Shown piece after piece: positions 52,681 to 60,736 of a DNA stretch of 64,000 nucleotides (position 1 is the stretch's first letter; each line of letters opens with the position of its first letter). The notes under the pieces were generated by a model. The model did not search any database. It saw nothing but the letters and a program-made list of their open reading frames with translations, and had not been told where the DNA came from. Source of the stretch: Amycolatopsis sp. A133 (GTDB lineage Bacteria; Actinomycetota; Actinomycetes; Mycobacteriales; Pseudonocardiaceae); the NCBI RefSeq assembly GCF_031082405.1, contig NZ_JAVHJU010000076.1, forward strand, positions 248,001 through 312,000, in the 5' to 3' direction. The position numbers were made by a program, and so were the translations under genes.

Positions 52681-53492
52681 GAGCCGCTCCGGCCGCGCCG
52701 CGCCTTCAGCGCGACCGCCAGTGCACCCGCGACGACCACCCCGCCCGCCAGGTACCACCAGCCGTGGTTCGCCGCGTCGTCTTCACGCGGAGCGACGACC
52801 GCCCGGGGCGCAGCCGGCGTCCCGGACGTCGGCGGGGGCAGGAACGCTCCGGCCGGGTCGCCGTCGCCGACGTGGATCCGGAGCTGCTGCCGGTCGCTCA
52901 AGGTCGTCCCGCCGGCCGCGGCGGTGCGCATCTCGACGTCCAGCGTGTAGCCGCCGGGCGCGGAGAAGGCCCAGTTCCCGTGGACGTGGGACGCCGCCTC
53001 GATCCCGGTTTCCTGCGGGAAGGGCCTGCCGCTGTCGAAGACCTCCTCGGGTTTGCCGAAGCTGCCGTTGAGGAACAGGGAAAACCGGCCCGGTCCGCCG
53101 ACGGCGTGCAGCCGCCAGGTGACTTCGCGGGTGACCAGCGCGGCGATGGACGGATCCTGGGTGTTCCACCCCGGCCACAGCACCCCGGGCCGCTGGACTT
53201 GCGGCAGGAGCCAGACCGGCGCACCGGGGGCGCCGAGGAACGCGTACTCCGGTCCCGGCGGCACCGCCATCTTCGACGCCGAGCCGGCCTGCAGGACGAC
53301 GTCGGACAGCGGCCGCCAGGTCGCCGGCCGGGTGGTGTCGTCGCGGAGCTGGATCGTCCAGGCGCCGCCGACCATCCGGGGGCCCATGTCGACGTGCCCG
53401 TCGGCGATGACCGTCGGCGCCGCAGCGGCGGCCGCGGCCGGTGCCGCGGCGAGCACGGCCGCGAGCACCAGTGCGGCGAGTTTCCCGGTCAC
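52677..53492 (-). CDS. Choice-of-anchor M domain protein, membrane-tethered
   Basis: 271 aa. The signal peptide is LAALVLAAVLAAAPAAAAAA. The choice-of-anchor M domain of actinobacterial surface proteins follows: HVDMGPRMVGGAWTIQLRDD, PEYAFLGAPGAPVWLLPQVQ, VLWPGWNTQD, then the signature HVHGNWAFSAPGGYTLDVEM. A C-terminal membrane helix (YLAGGVVVAGALAVAL) and basic tail anchor it. The domain probably collects or handles a metal for the transporter (inference). It overlaps both neighbours. Confidence 0.9.
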   Translation of the reverse strand: MTGKLAALVLAAVLAAAPAAAAAAAPTVIADGHVDMGPRMVGGAWTIQLRDDTTRPATWRPLSDVVLQAGSASKMAVPPGPEYAFLGAPGAPVWLLPQVQRPGVLWPGWNTQDPSIAALVTREVTWRLHAVGGPGRFSLFLNGSFGKPEEVFDSGRPFPQETGIEAASHVHGNWAFSAPGGYTLDVEMRTAAAGGTTLSDRQQLRIHVGDGDPAGAFLPPPTSGTPAAPRAVVAPREDDAANHGWWYLAGGVVVAGALAVALKARRGRSGS

Positions 53493-55003
53493 GCGCCACC
53501 GCCGAGGCAGGTGCGCAGCTCGTCGGCGTTGTGCCGCATCATGGCCAGGTAGTCGCGCGCGTGCTCGTCGAAGGCGTCGCCGTAGAGCAGGCACACCTCG
53601 ACGTGCTGGTCGGTCGCGACCTGGGTGAGGACCGTCGCGCGCTGGGCCAGGTTGGGTTCCATGAACACGGCCGGCACGTGCAGGTTGCGGATCGTCTCGG
53701 TGAGTTTGCGGACCTGTTCGGCGCTCGGTTCCGACGCCGGGTTCGGCACCACAAAACCGGCGACGGTCAGGTCGTAGGCCTTGGCGAGGTAGCCGAACGC
53801 GTCATGGGTGGTGATCAACTGGCGGCGGTCCTTCGGGATCCCGGCGATGCGCTGCCGGAGGTAGGTGTCCAGCTCGTCGAGCTGGACCGAGTAGGTGCGG
53901 GCGTTCTCGTCGTAGGTGGCCGCGCCCCGGGGGTCACGCTGTTTGAGGGTGTCGCGGATCAGCTGGACGTAGGCCTTGGCGTTGCGGGCGTCCTGCCACA
54001 GGTGCGGATCGATCTCGCCGTGGACGTGCTTGCCCAGCACCGCCTGGGGCAGCTGGTGGATCGAGGCATCCGGCCGGCCGAGGAAGGCGAACCGCGGGTC
54101 GCCGGGGACCGTTTCCAGCGCCCGGTTCGGCACGTCGACCACAACGTCGGCCGCGGGCACCGGGTGCTGCTGCCCGGTGCTCGCGTCGGTGTAGGCGTAG
54201 ACGCCGCCGGTGTCGAGGTCGACGGCCAGGTCGGTGTGCCCGACCCCGATGATCGTGGACTTGCCGGGCACGGTGTGCGGGTCGACGCCGACGGCGAAGG
54301 TGAACGTGCCCTCGCCGATCGGCGCCGGGGCGGCCGCACCGGTCACCAGCTGCGCCGACAACGTCAGCCGGTAGACCCCGGGTGCGCTGAACGCCCAGTT
54401 CAGATGGGTGTGGGCGGCCGGTGGCAGGGTCGTCGTGTCCTTGGCGTCCAAGCCGTCGGCGGAGTCGAAGTAGACATCGGGCTGCCCGAGGGCCTCGGTC
54501 AGGTAGACCGCGACCGTGCCGGGCCCGTCGACCTTCGTCGCGGCCAGCCGGACATCGGAGGTGCGCGTCGCGCCCCGGGCCTTGCCCTCCCCGCGGACGG
54601 CGAGGCCGAGCCACGCGACGTCCAGCCCGATGTCCTCGACCAGCGGCAGGACCGTGGCGCCGTAGGTCTCGGCCGCTTCGGCCAGCGACACGTTCGGCGT
54701 GCCCGGGCGGGCGTTCGAGTCGATCGTCTTGATCAAGGCGTGCTCTTCGAGCAGCAGGTGGTTGGTGAACGTGACGTCGGCCTTCGCCACGTTCGCCGCG
54801 TCCCGGGGCGTCGGCTCGTAGGAGTGCGGATCGCCGCCCGGGGGGACGATCGAGGTGACCGACACGCGGTCGCCGCCGACGTTGCGCACCAGGTCGGCCA
54901 GGATCTCGGTGGTGGTGACCACCTGCAGTCCCCCGCCGGCCGCCGCGCCGGTCGAGCACGCGGTGGCCAGCACGCCCGCGGCCAGCAGCACCGGAAGCCG
55001 CAT
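53489..55003 (-). CDS. Anchored repeat-type ABC transporter substrate-binding lipoprotein
   Basis: 504 aa; a lipoprotein signal ends near ATAC (Cys16). The ZnuA-like N-lobe has GGDPHSYEPTPRDAANVAKA with a metal-ligand His60. A choice-of-anchor M domain (AHTHLNWAFSAPGVYRLTL and FAFLGRPDASIHQLPQAV) is inserted in the middle. The C-lobe resumes with HGEIDPHLWQDARNAKAYV, LITTHDAFGYLAKAYDL and CLLYGDAFDE, which supply the other His and Asp ligands. This layout is that of the anchored repeat-type binding proteins (TIGR03772). Zinc or manganese is the likely substrate. The ATG overlaps the stop of the wall protein gene. Confidence 0.93.
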   Translation of the reverse strand: MRLPVLLAAGVLATACSTGAAAGGGLQVVTTTEILADLVRNVGGDRVSVTSIVPPGGDPHSYEPTPRDAANVAKADVTFTNHLLLEEHALIKTIDSNARPGTPNVSLAEAAETYGATVLPLVEDIGLDVAWLGLAVRGEGKARGATRTSDVRLAATKVDGPGTVAVYLTEALGQPDVYFDSADGLDAKDTTTLPPAAHTHLNWAFSAPGVYRLTLSAQLVTGAAAPAPIGEGTFTFAVGVDPHTVPGKSTIIGVGHTDLAVDLDTGGVYAYTDASTGQQHPVPAADVVVDVPNRALETVPGDPRFAFLGRPDASIHQLPQAVLGKHVHGEIDPHLWQDARNAKAYVQLIRDTLKQRDPRGAATYDENARTYSVQLDELDTYLRQRIAGIPKDRRQLITTHDAFGYLAKAYDLTVAGFVVPNPASEPSAEQVRKLTETIRNLHVPAVFMEPNLAQRATVLTQVATDQHVEVCLLYGDAFDEHARDYLAMMRHNADELRTCLGGGA

Positions 55004-56946
55004 CACCGTTCACCGTCCACAAGCGACTTCCGGCGGCGGGCCACGAGCAGGCACACCGCACCACCGAGCAGCGCCAGCCCGGCCAGCGAAAGCGGGACGG
55101 CCACGGAGAACCCGGTCGACGCCAAACCGGCCGCGCGGGCGCGGGCGGCGACGTCACCGGCGCAGGTACCGGTGGGCGGGGTCGAGGTGGTGACCGGCAG
55201 CGCCTGCTTCGGGTCCACCGGCCCGACGGCGAAGGTCACCGTCTGCCGGTCGCTCGACTGGGCTCCGGAGGCGAGCTTCGCGGTGTGGGTGAAGGTGACG
55301 TGGTAGATGCCCGGCTTGGTGAAGGCCCAGTTGCCGTGGGCGTGCGTGCCGAGCCGGACGGCGTAGCTGTCCGGGACACCGTCGCCGCTGTCGAAAGCGA
55401 GCACCGGCTTGCCGAAGGGATCGAACTCGAACACCGCGAGCGCACCGGGACCGGTCACTTCGTCCAGCCGCCAGGTGACGTCTCCGCTGACCTCGGTGCT
55501 CTTGAGCTCCTCGGTGTTCCAGCCGAGCCACAGCACGCCGGCCTGCTGCGTCTGCGGGATCTGCCAGATCCGGTCGCCCGGCTTGCCGAGGAAGGCGAAC
55601 TGCGTCCCGCCGGGCACGGTCGTGGCCGCCTTGTCGACGACGTGGAAGACGACACTGCCCGGTGCCCGCCAGGTCGCGGCGCCGTCCTTGACCTGCGAGA
55701 CGAGCTTCCCGCCGACGAGCCGCACGGCGTAGTCGGCGTGGCCGTCGGCCAGCACGACCCCGGCGCTCGAGGTCACCGGACCGGCGGGCACACACGGCTT
55801 CGTCGTCGCGCCGGGTCCGGGACTGCCGCCGGACGGAGACGAGGGAGCAGCCGGCGGGGTGGTCGGCGGGGTGGTCGGCGGGGACGACGAGGCCGCTGTC
55901 GGTGCCACTGTCGGTGCCACTGTCGGTGCCGACGTGGGCGGTGGCGGCGTACCGTCGCCGGTCACGACGTGCTCGACCGCGGCCGAGCGCGCTTCGGTGA
56001 AGTCGGTCGAGTACCGCGGGACGAACCTTGCGGTGAGGGAATGAGTGCCGGAAGCCAGCGAGGTGGTGTCCATTGTGGCCTGTCCACCGGTGACGGCGGC
56101 GTGGCCGAGCAGGGTCGCTCCGTCGGCGAACTCCACCCAGCCGGATGCGTTCGCCGGGGTGACCGCGCCGGTCAGCCTGAGGTTCTCCCCCACGGCGGTG
56201 GTCGCCGGGGCCGCGGTGAGCGTGGTGGTCGTGGCGGCAGCCGGGATGTCGGCGGCCGACGTGCCGCCGACGTACCAGGTGTAGTCCACGAGCCCCGAAC
56301 TCAGCCGGTGCCCGGCCGGGTCGGTCGCGGTGGCTTCGAACGTCACCGTGTACCGGCCGGGCGCGGTGAACGCCCAGTTCGCGTGGACGTGGCTGCCGAC
56401 GGCCTGGCGCCAGGACCGGGGGCCCTCGTCACGGGAGCTGAACACCCGCAGCGGCAAGCCGAAGGAGTCGGTCTGGAACACCTCGAGCGCGCCCGGACCG
56501 GCGACGCCCGCGAGCCGGAGGTCGATCGTGTCCCCCGCGAACGTCCCGGTGGGCAGGCTTTCGGTGTCCCAGCCCGCGAACAGCAGCGAGAAGTCCTGGA
56601 CCTGGGGCGCGACCCAGACCGGGGTGCCGGGGGCGCCGAGGAACGAGTACTCCGGGACGTCGGGAACGGCGATGCGGGAGACGTCGTTGTCCCGCAACTG
56701 GAAGAGCACGTCTTCGGGCGCGAAGTACTGGTGGGGTTCGGTGCCGACGCGGGTTCGCAGCGCCAGGCGCCCGTCGGTGTACTGCACGTCGACGGTGTCG
56801 GTGTGCACGTCGTTGAGCACCGTCCGCAAGCGGGCCGCCGGCGCCGGCCCGGCCTCGGCGTGCGCCGCCGGCGCCAGCAGCGGGAGCGACGCCGCCACGA
56901 CGCACACGGCCAGCAACGTGCGCACCGGTCTTGACCTACCCAGCAT
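55003..56946 (-). CDS. LAxTG-anchored surface protein with two choice-of-anchor M domains
   Basis: 647 aa. The signal peptide (VRTLLAVCVVAASLPLLAPA) is followed by anchor M domain 1 (YSFLGAPGTPVWVAPQVQ, HVHANWAFTAPGRYTVTFEA), an Ig-like bacterial domain (ENLRLTGAVTPANASGWVEF), a Ser/Thr/Pro-rich linker, anchor M domain 2 (FAFLGKPGDRIWQIPQTQ, HAHGNWAFTKPGIYHVTF) and a sorting signal: LASTG, hydrophobic helix, RRRK. LAxTG is the motif of class E sortases in actinomycetes. The ATG at 56946 has GGGG at 8 nt; an ATG at 56961 is the alternative. It leads the operon under the Zur-like box. Confidence 0.92.
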   Translation of the reverse strand: MLGRSRPVRTLLAVCVVAASLPLLAPAAHAEAGPAPAARLRTVLNDVHTDTVDVQYTDGRLALRTRVGTEPHQYFAPEDVLFQLRDNDVSRIAVPDVPEYSFLGAPGTPVWVAPQVQDFSLLFAGWDTESLPTGTFAGDTIDLRLAGVAGPGALEVFQTDSFGLPLRVFSSRDEGPRSWRQAVGSHVHANWAFTAPGRYTVTFEATATDPAGHRLSSGLVDYTWYVGGTSAADIPAAATTTTLTAAPATTAVGENLRLTGAVTPANASGWVEFADGATLLGHAAVTGGQATMDTTSLASGTHSLTARFVPRYSTDFTEARSAAVEHVVTGDGTPPPPTSAPTVAPTVAPTAASSSPPTTPPTTPPAAPSSPSGGSPGPGATTKPCVPAGPVTSSAGVVLADGHADYAVRLVGGKLVSQVKDGAATWRAPGSVVFHVVDKAATTVPGGTQFAFLGKPGDRIWQIPQTQQAGVLWLGWNTEELKSTEVSGDVTWRLDEVTGPGALAVFEFDPFGKPVLAFDSGDGVPDSYAVRLGTHAHGNWAFTKPGIYHVTFTHTAKLASGAQSSDRQTVTFAVGPVDPKQALPVTTSTPPTGTCAGDVAARARAAGLASTGFSVAVPLSLAGLALLGGAVCLLVARRRKSLVDGER

Positions 56947-56996
56947 GGATCTTGCCCCCATCAGCGTGAAAACACATGCGCGAACCCTGTCTTGTT

Positions 56997-57020
56997 AATG
57001 AATATCATTGTCGTTAATGT
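56997..57020. promoter_or_regulatory. AT-rich palindrome, possible Zur/Fur-family box
   Basis: AATGA-ATA-TCATT (56997-57009) is a perfect palindrome; a related half, CATTGTCGTTAATG, overlaps it at 57006-57019. It is the most AT-rich stretch of the region. It lies between the divergent transporter operon and the two secreted anchor M genes, fitting joint control by a zinc-sensing repressor. The assignment rests on shape and context only. Confidence 0.55.
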
Positions 57021-57058
57021 TCTGTCCAGTCCGTCCCCTCCCGCACCAAGGAGTTCTC

Positions 57059-57709
57059 GTGCGTCGTCGTCCTGCCCTGCTGGCCTGCAGCGCCGCCACC
57101 GCGGCCCTGTTCGCCGGGCTCGTCGCCACCCCGGCCCACGCCGCGTCCCCCGTCGTCCTCGACCACGGCCACGTCGACGCGGTCGACGTCGAATACGAAG
57201 ACGGGGCTCTCGAACTGCACGTCCACGACGAGTCGGTCGAGCCGTCCGTCGAATACGACCCCCGTGAGGTGGTCCTCAAGGCGCTGCCCGGCGCCCGCAC
57301 CACCGTCCCCGCCGACGCTTCGTACCGGTTCCTCGGCCCGGCAGGCGCCCCGGTCTCGATCCTCCCGCAGACCCAGGACCCGGACCTGCTCTGGCCCGGC
57401 TTCAGCACCGAAGAGCTGGCCACCGGTGTCTTCGCCGGCGACTCCCTCGAGGTCGCCCTCAAGTCCGTGCGCGGTCCCGGCACGGCGAGCGTGTTCACCA
57501 CCGGCCCGTTCGGCGCGGCGACCGTTCTGCTCGACAGCAGCGACGGCCTGCCCGACGCCTTGACCTTGCCGGCGGGGCTGCACGAGCACGTCGGCTGGGG
57601 CTTCACCAAGCCCGGCGTCTACCAGCTGACCTTCCAGGTCAGCGCGAAGCTCACCACCGGCGCGAAGGTGTCCTCGGCCCCGGCCGTGCTCACCTTCTGC
57701 ATCGACTGA
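57059..57709 (+). CDS. Secreted choice-of-anchor M domain protein
   Basis: 216 aa from a GTG with AAGGAG at ideal spacing. The signal peptide is ALLACSAATAALFAGLVATP with AHA cleavage. One anchor M domain follows: HGHVDAVDVEYEDGALELHV, YRFLGPAGAPVSILPQTQDP, LLWPGFSTEE and EHVGWGFTKPGVYQLTFQVS. The domain's usual His-x-x-x-W motif is intact. It has no membrane anchor or sorting signal, so it is released. It shares a divergent promoter region with the metal transporter. Confidence 0.9.
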   Translation: MRRRPALLACSAATAALFAGLVATPAHAASPVVLDHGHVDAVDVEYEDGALELHVHDESVEPSVEYDPREVVLKALPGARTTVPADASYRFLGPAGAPVSILPQTQDPDLLWPGFSTEELATGVFAGDSLEVALKSVRGPGTASVFTTGPFGAATVLLDSSDGLPDALTLPAGLHEHVGWGFTKPGVYQLTFQVSAKLTTGAKVSSAPAVLTFCID

Positions 57710-57738
57710 TCCCGCCCGACCCCGAAGGAGGCACTGCC

Positions 57739-58380
57739 ATGCGCTCGAAAACCCGTTCCCTGGCCGTCGCGGCCCTCGCCGCCGCGCTGACCCTCGGCAC
57801 CGCCCTGCCCGCCGGCGCGGCGACGACGGTGCTCACCACCGGGCACGTCGACGTCCTCGACGTCGACTACACCGCCGGCGCCCTCACCGTGCAGCTGCTC
57901 GACGGCACCGGGAGCCCGAGCGTGAGACGGGCGCCGTCCACTGTGGAACTGGACGTGCTCGCCGCCGCGAAGACGACGGTCCCGAACAACTCCGCCTACG
58001 GTTTCCTCGGCACACCCGGCTCGACGGTGTGGATCCTGCCGCAGACGCAGAACGCGAACCTGCTGTGGCCGGGCTGGAACAGCACCGACGTTCCCGCCGG
58101 CACCTTCCAGGGCAACACGCTGACGATGAGCTTGCTCGGCGTCAGCGGCGGGAACCTCAGCGTCTACACGCAGTCGCTGGGCACGCCGACGGTGCTGTAC
58201 AACAGCGGCGACGGGCTGCCCGACGCAAAACCGCTGACGACCGGCGGGCACACGCACGCCAACTGGGCGTTCAGCGCCGCCGGCACCTACACGGTGACCT
58301 TCCGCGTCAGCGGGACACTGGCGGCCACGGGCGCGACCGTCTCGGCGGACGCGACTTACACCTTCAAGGTCCTGCCCTGA
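57739..58380 (+). CDS. Secreted choice-of-anchor M domain protein (second copy)
   Basis: 213 aa, with AAGGAGG before the ATG. The signal peptide ends in ALPAGAA. The single anchor M domain has GHVDVLDVDYTAGALTVQLL, YGFLGTPGSTVWILPQTQNA, LLWPGWNSTDVP and THANWAFSAAGTYTVTFRVS. It is a paralogue of the preceding gene, 29 bp apart, and free of anchors. Both may act as soluble partners of the surface proteins. A strong terminator follows. Confidence 0.9.
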   Translation: MRSKTRSLAVAALAAALTLGTALPAGAATTVLTTGHVDVLDVDYTAGALTVQLLDGTGSPSVRRAPSTVELDVLAAAKTTVPNNSAYGFLGTPGSTVWILPQTQNANLLWPGWNSTDVPAGTFQGNTLTMSLLGVSGGNLSVYTQSLGTPTVLYNSGDGLPDAKPLTTGGHTHANWAFSAAGTYTVTFRVSGTLAATGATVSADATYTFKVLP

Positions 58381-58385
58381 GCCGT

Positions 58386-58422
58386 GGCCGGGCGTGCCGG
58401 CTCGGCCTCGGCACGCCCGGCC
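58386..58422 (+). terminator. Strong bidirectional hairpin between convergent genes
   Basis: GGCCGGGCGTGCCG and CGGCACGCCCGGCC form a perfect 14-bp stem with a 9-nt loop, starting 5 bp after the stop at 58380 and ending before the stop of the convergent TPR gene at 58430. Confidence 0.85.
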
Positions 58423-58429
58423 CTCGCGG

Positions 58430-59410
58430 TCACCGGCCGGCCGCGCCGCGCACGCGGTCGATCCGGTCGAGGAGGTCGCGGGCACCGGCGTGGCCGGGGT
58501 GCCGGGCGGCGGCCGCGGCGAGTGGGGACATCCGCTGCCTCGTCCGCTCGGACCGGAGCCCGGCGGCGACCTCGATCGCCTCCGCGCCGATCCGGGCGGC
58601 TTCGTCGAGGTCGCCGGCCAGCGCGTGCCCGGTGGCGAGCCAGATCTGCGTCAGGGACCGGCTCCGCGTCATCGCCGGCCCGTACCCGTTGACGGCGACG
58701 GTGAGCGCGTCGATCGCCGGGCCGGCGAACCGGACGTCCGAGCTCTGGGTCAGTTCGACGTGCACGGTCCCGATCATCGCCGCCAGATCCGTTTCGCCGA
58801 AGAACGCCGACCACGGTGCCGAAGCCGGTCCGGCGGCGGCGAACTCGTCCCTGGCCGCGTGGAGCAGGGCCAGCGCCGCTGTCGCGTCACCGCGTTTTGC
58901 CCGCGCCCACGCCAGGTTGGCCGACAGGATCGCCCGGGCGAGCAGGGAGCTGTCCCGGCAGGCCGCCTGCCCGCGTTCGAACTGGTCCGCCGCCTCTTCG
59001 ACGGCACCGTGGTGGAGGTACAGCCGGCCGATCCGGTAGCGGACGTTGGCCACCAGCTCGTCGTTGCCGGCGAGCCCGGCCAGTTCCAGCGCCCGCCGGA
59101 AAGCCGCGAGCGCCGCCTTCGGCTTGCCCTCGTCGAAACTCGCCCAACCGGACAGGTTGTGCAGGTCGGCGACTGCGGTGCACAACCGGGACACCACCTT
59201 CTCCGGCACGGCACCGAGCAACATCAGCTCCGCGTAGGACAGCAGCACCTGCACGGCGTGGCGGCACGATCCGCCGCCGTACCGGTAGTCCACGGCCCGG
59301 AACGCCCGGGTGGCGGCCTCGAGCCTGCCGACGTCGGCCGCGCCGATCCGGACGCCGCGCGGATGTCCGGCCGGTGGCGGGACGACCACGGCCGCCTGCT
59401 CACTCTCCAC
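58430..59410 (-). CDS. TPR-repeat protein related to XRE-type regulators, no helix-turn-helix
   Basis: 326 aa of paired TPR helices: AAFRRALELAGLAGNDELVA, GRLYLHHGAVEEAADQFERG, ATAALALLHAARDEFAAAGP. The N-terminal VRIGAADVGRLEAATRAFRA and YRYGGGSCRHAVQVLLSY are typical of the C-terminal part of actinobacterial XRE-family regulators, but the N-terminal helix-turn-helix is absent. The GTG overlaps the stop of the 91-aa gene by 11 bp, so the two are coupled; the small protein could supply the missing partner. The start is uncertain. Confidence 0.78.
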   Translation of the reverse strand: MESEQAAVVVPPPAGHPRGVRIGAADVGRLEAATRAFRAVDYRYGGGSCRHAVQVLLSYAELMLLGAVPEKVVSRLCTAVADLHNLSGWASFDEGKPKAALAAFRRALELAGLAGNDELVANVRYRIGRLYLHHGAVEEAADQFERGQAACRDSSLLARAILSANLAWARAKRGDATAALALLHAARDEFAAAGPASAPWSAFFGETDLAAMIGTVHVELTQSSDVRFAGPAIDALTVAVNGYGPAMTRSRSLTQIWLATGHALAGDLDEAARIGAEAIEVAAGLRSERTRQRMSPLAAAAARHPGHAGARDLLDRIDRVRGAAGR

Positions 59411-59675
59411 CGGGCGCGGCCGCGTGCTTCGCCGGGGTCTTCGCACCGCTCAGCACACCGGCCGCGGAGAGCACGACCCCCGTCGCGGTCTCCGCGATCC
59501 TGGTGGCGGCGAGGAAGCCGGCCAGGGCCACGGCACTGCCCAGCCCGGGTTCGCCGCTGTGCGCGGCCTCTCGCCCCCGATCCCCCGGCCCCGGGAGCCG
59601 CGGCTCCCGGGCGCTCATCCCGCGCTCTTCGCCGGCCGGCCGGCGCCCGAACGCCCATTGCAGGCGCACACCCAT
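59400..59675 (-). CDS. Small membrane protein of unknown function
   Basis: 91 aa; the ATG at 59675 has GGGAGG at ideal spacing. A basic, Pro/Gly-rich N-terminal half (VRLQWAFGRRPAGEERG) is followed by a moderately hydrophobic segment (SAVALAGFLAATRIAETATG and VVLSAAGVL) and a short Lys tail. No family was recognised. It overlaps the TPR gene, so the two probably form a unit. Confidence 0.65.
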   Translation of the reverse strand: MGVRLQWAFGRRPAGEERGMSAREPRLPGPGDRGREAAHSGEPGLGSAVALAGFLAATRIAETATGVVLSAAGVLSGAKTPAKHAAAPGGE

Positions 59676-59739
59676 GATGCGTCCTCCCGAAATCCTCCGA
59701 AGGATCGTGCACCGCCGGGGTCCGGGACGAGACACATTC

Positions 59740-60196
59740 TCACGGAAAGGCCAGCGAGCGCGCACAGAGGGTTGTTCCGCTGAACGGTTGAATTGAAACC
59801 GTTGCCCCACAACGATTACGACACGCGCCCGGTTCTTGCACGTGCGCATGCAGAACCGTGTCCGGGCGCCCGTGGTCCGGGTCTTCGTCGTCGTCCTCCG
59901 CCGGCGTGGACGGCGGCCGGGCGTCGATGATGTCCATCGCCCGCACCAGCTTCGGCGGCGTGTGCGGAGCCGCGCAGAACGGCCGGACCACCACCCAGGT
60001 GGTGCCGGTGTGCTCGTCACGCAGAGTGGGTCCCGCGATCGTGCCGATCCGTTCCTGTCCCGCCCGCGGTCCGGCCCCGCCGAAAGCGGTCCGCTCCCGC
60101 CTGCCGCGGCAGGCGGACCTGCCAGCCCGCCGGGTAACCGCCGCCGTGCCTCGACGGCCAGGTCCGTTCCGCGCCGGATCCGGTGCCTTCGCCCAT
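59740..60196 (-). pseudogene. Frameshifted small gene, copy B
   Basis: The first part starts MGEGTGSGAERTWPSRHGGG and has YPAGWQVRLPRQ. The frame then shifts near 60100 to ERIGTIAGPTLRDEHTGTTW followed by VVVRPFCAAPHTPPKLVRAM and DIID. Both parts resemble copy A (YPVGW and GPPVRD...TG...DVIGI), which supports the frameshift reading. The function is unknown. Confidence 0.4.
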
Positions 60197-60239
60197 GTCG
60201 CCACCCCGTTCAGCCGGGTTCGGGACCGGCACCCCGGCC

Positions 60240-60564
60240 TGAGCTCGGCCGGATTCGCCGGCCGGGCGGGTGATCTTCCCCGCGAGCGTCCGTTGTGGAC
60301 ACACGGAAGGGCGCGGCCCGCCGTCGGGGACCCGGCGGGGCTCGATGCCGATCACGTCCCGGTCCGGCACCCAGACCGTGGGGCCGTCGCCGAGCGAGGC
60401 GAGCGGATGGATTCGAGGCCGGTGCACGCGTCCCGCACGGGCGGGCCGAGGACCACCCCGGCCGCGCAACCGCCGAACGGCGGACCGGGCGTCCGGCGGC
60501 GCCGGTAGGTGAGGACCCAGCCCACCGGGTACTCGTCACGGAGATCGTCCAGCGGTGGTTCCAC
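60240..60564 (-). pseudogene. Frameshifted small gene, copy A
   Basis: A GTG at 60564 starts EPPLDDLRDEYPVGWVLTYR, then GCAAGVVLGPPVRDACTGLE. The frame then shifts near 60410 to HPLASLGDGPTVWVPDRDVI and GIEP. It looks like a paralogue of copy B. The similarity is short, so the reading is tentative. Confidence 0.4.
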
Positions 60565-60736
60565 GGCACACCCCGGTTCGGTCGGTGGACGGGCACTCGC
60601 CGGGGTCCGGGGCGGGATATCCCACCGTACGCGGCGGTCTCGCGGACCGGCAGCACTGACCGGGTGGTTCGGCCGGCGGGGTGGGCCCGGGCCGCGACGT
60701 CGGCGGTAACCGGGACCCGGCCCCGGACCTCGGCGT

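Larger units (their letters stand above)
59676..60736. other. About 1 kb without an intact gene; decayed paralogous fragments
   Basis: No frame on either strand gives a convincing full-length protein. The minus strand holds two related, frameshifted fragments (59740-60196 and 60240-60564, listed separately). The sequence is less GC-skewed by codon position than the flanking genes, as expected of decaying DNA. Confidence 0.55.
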
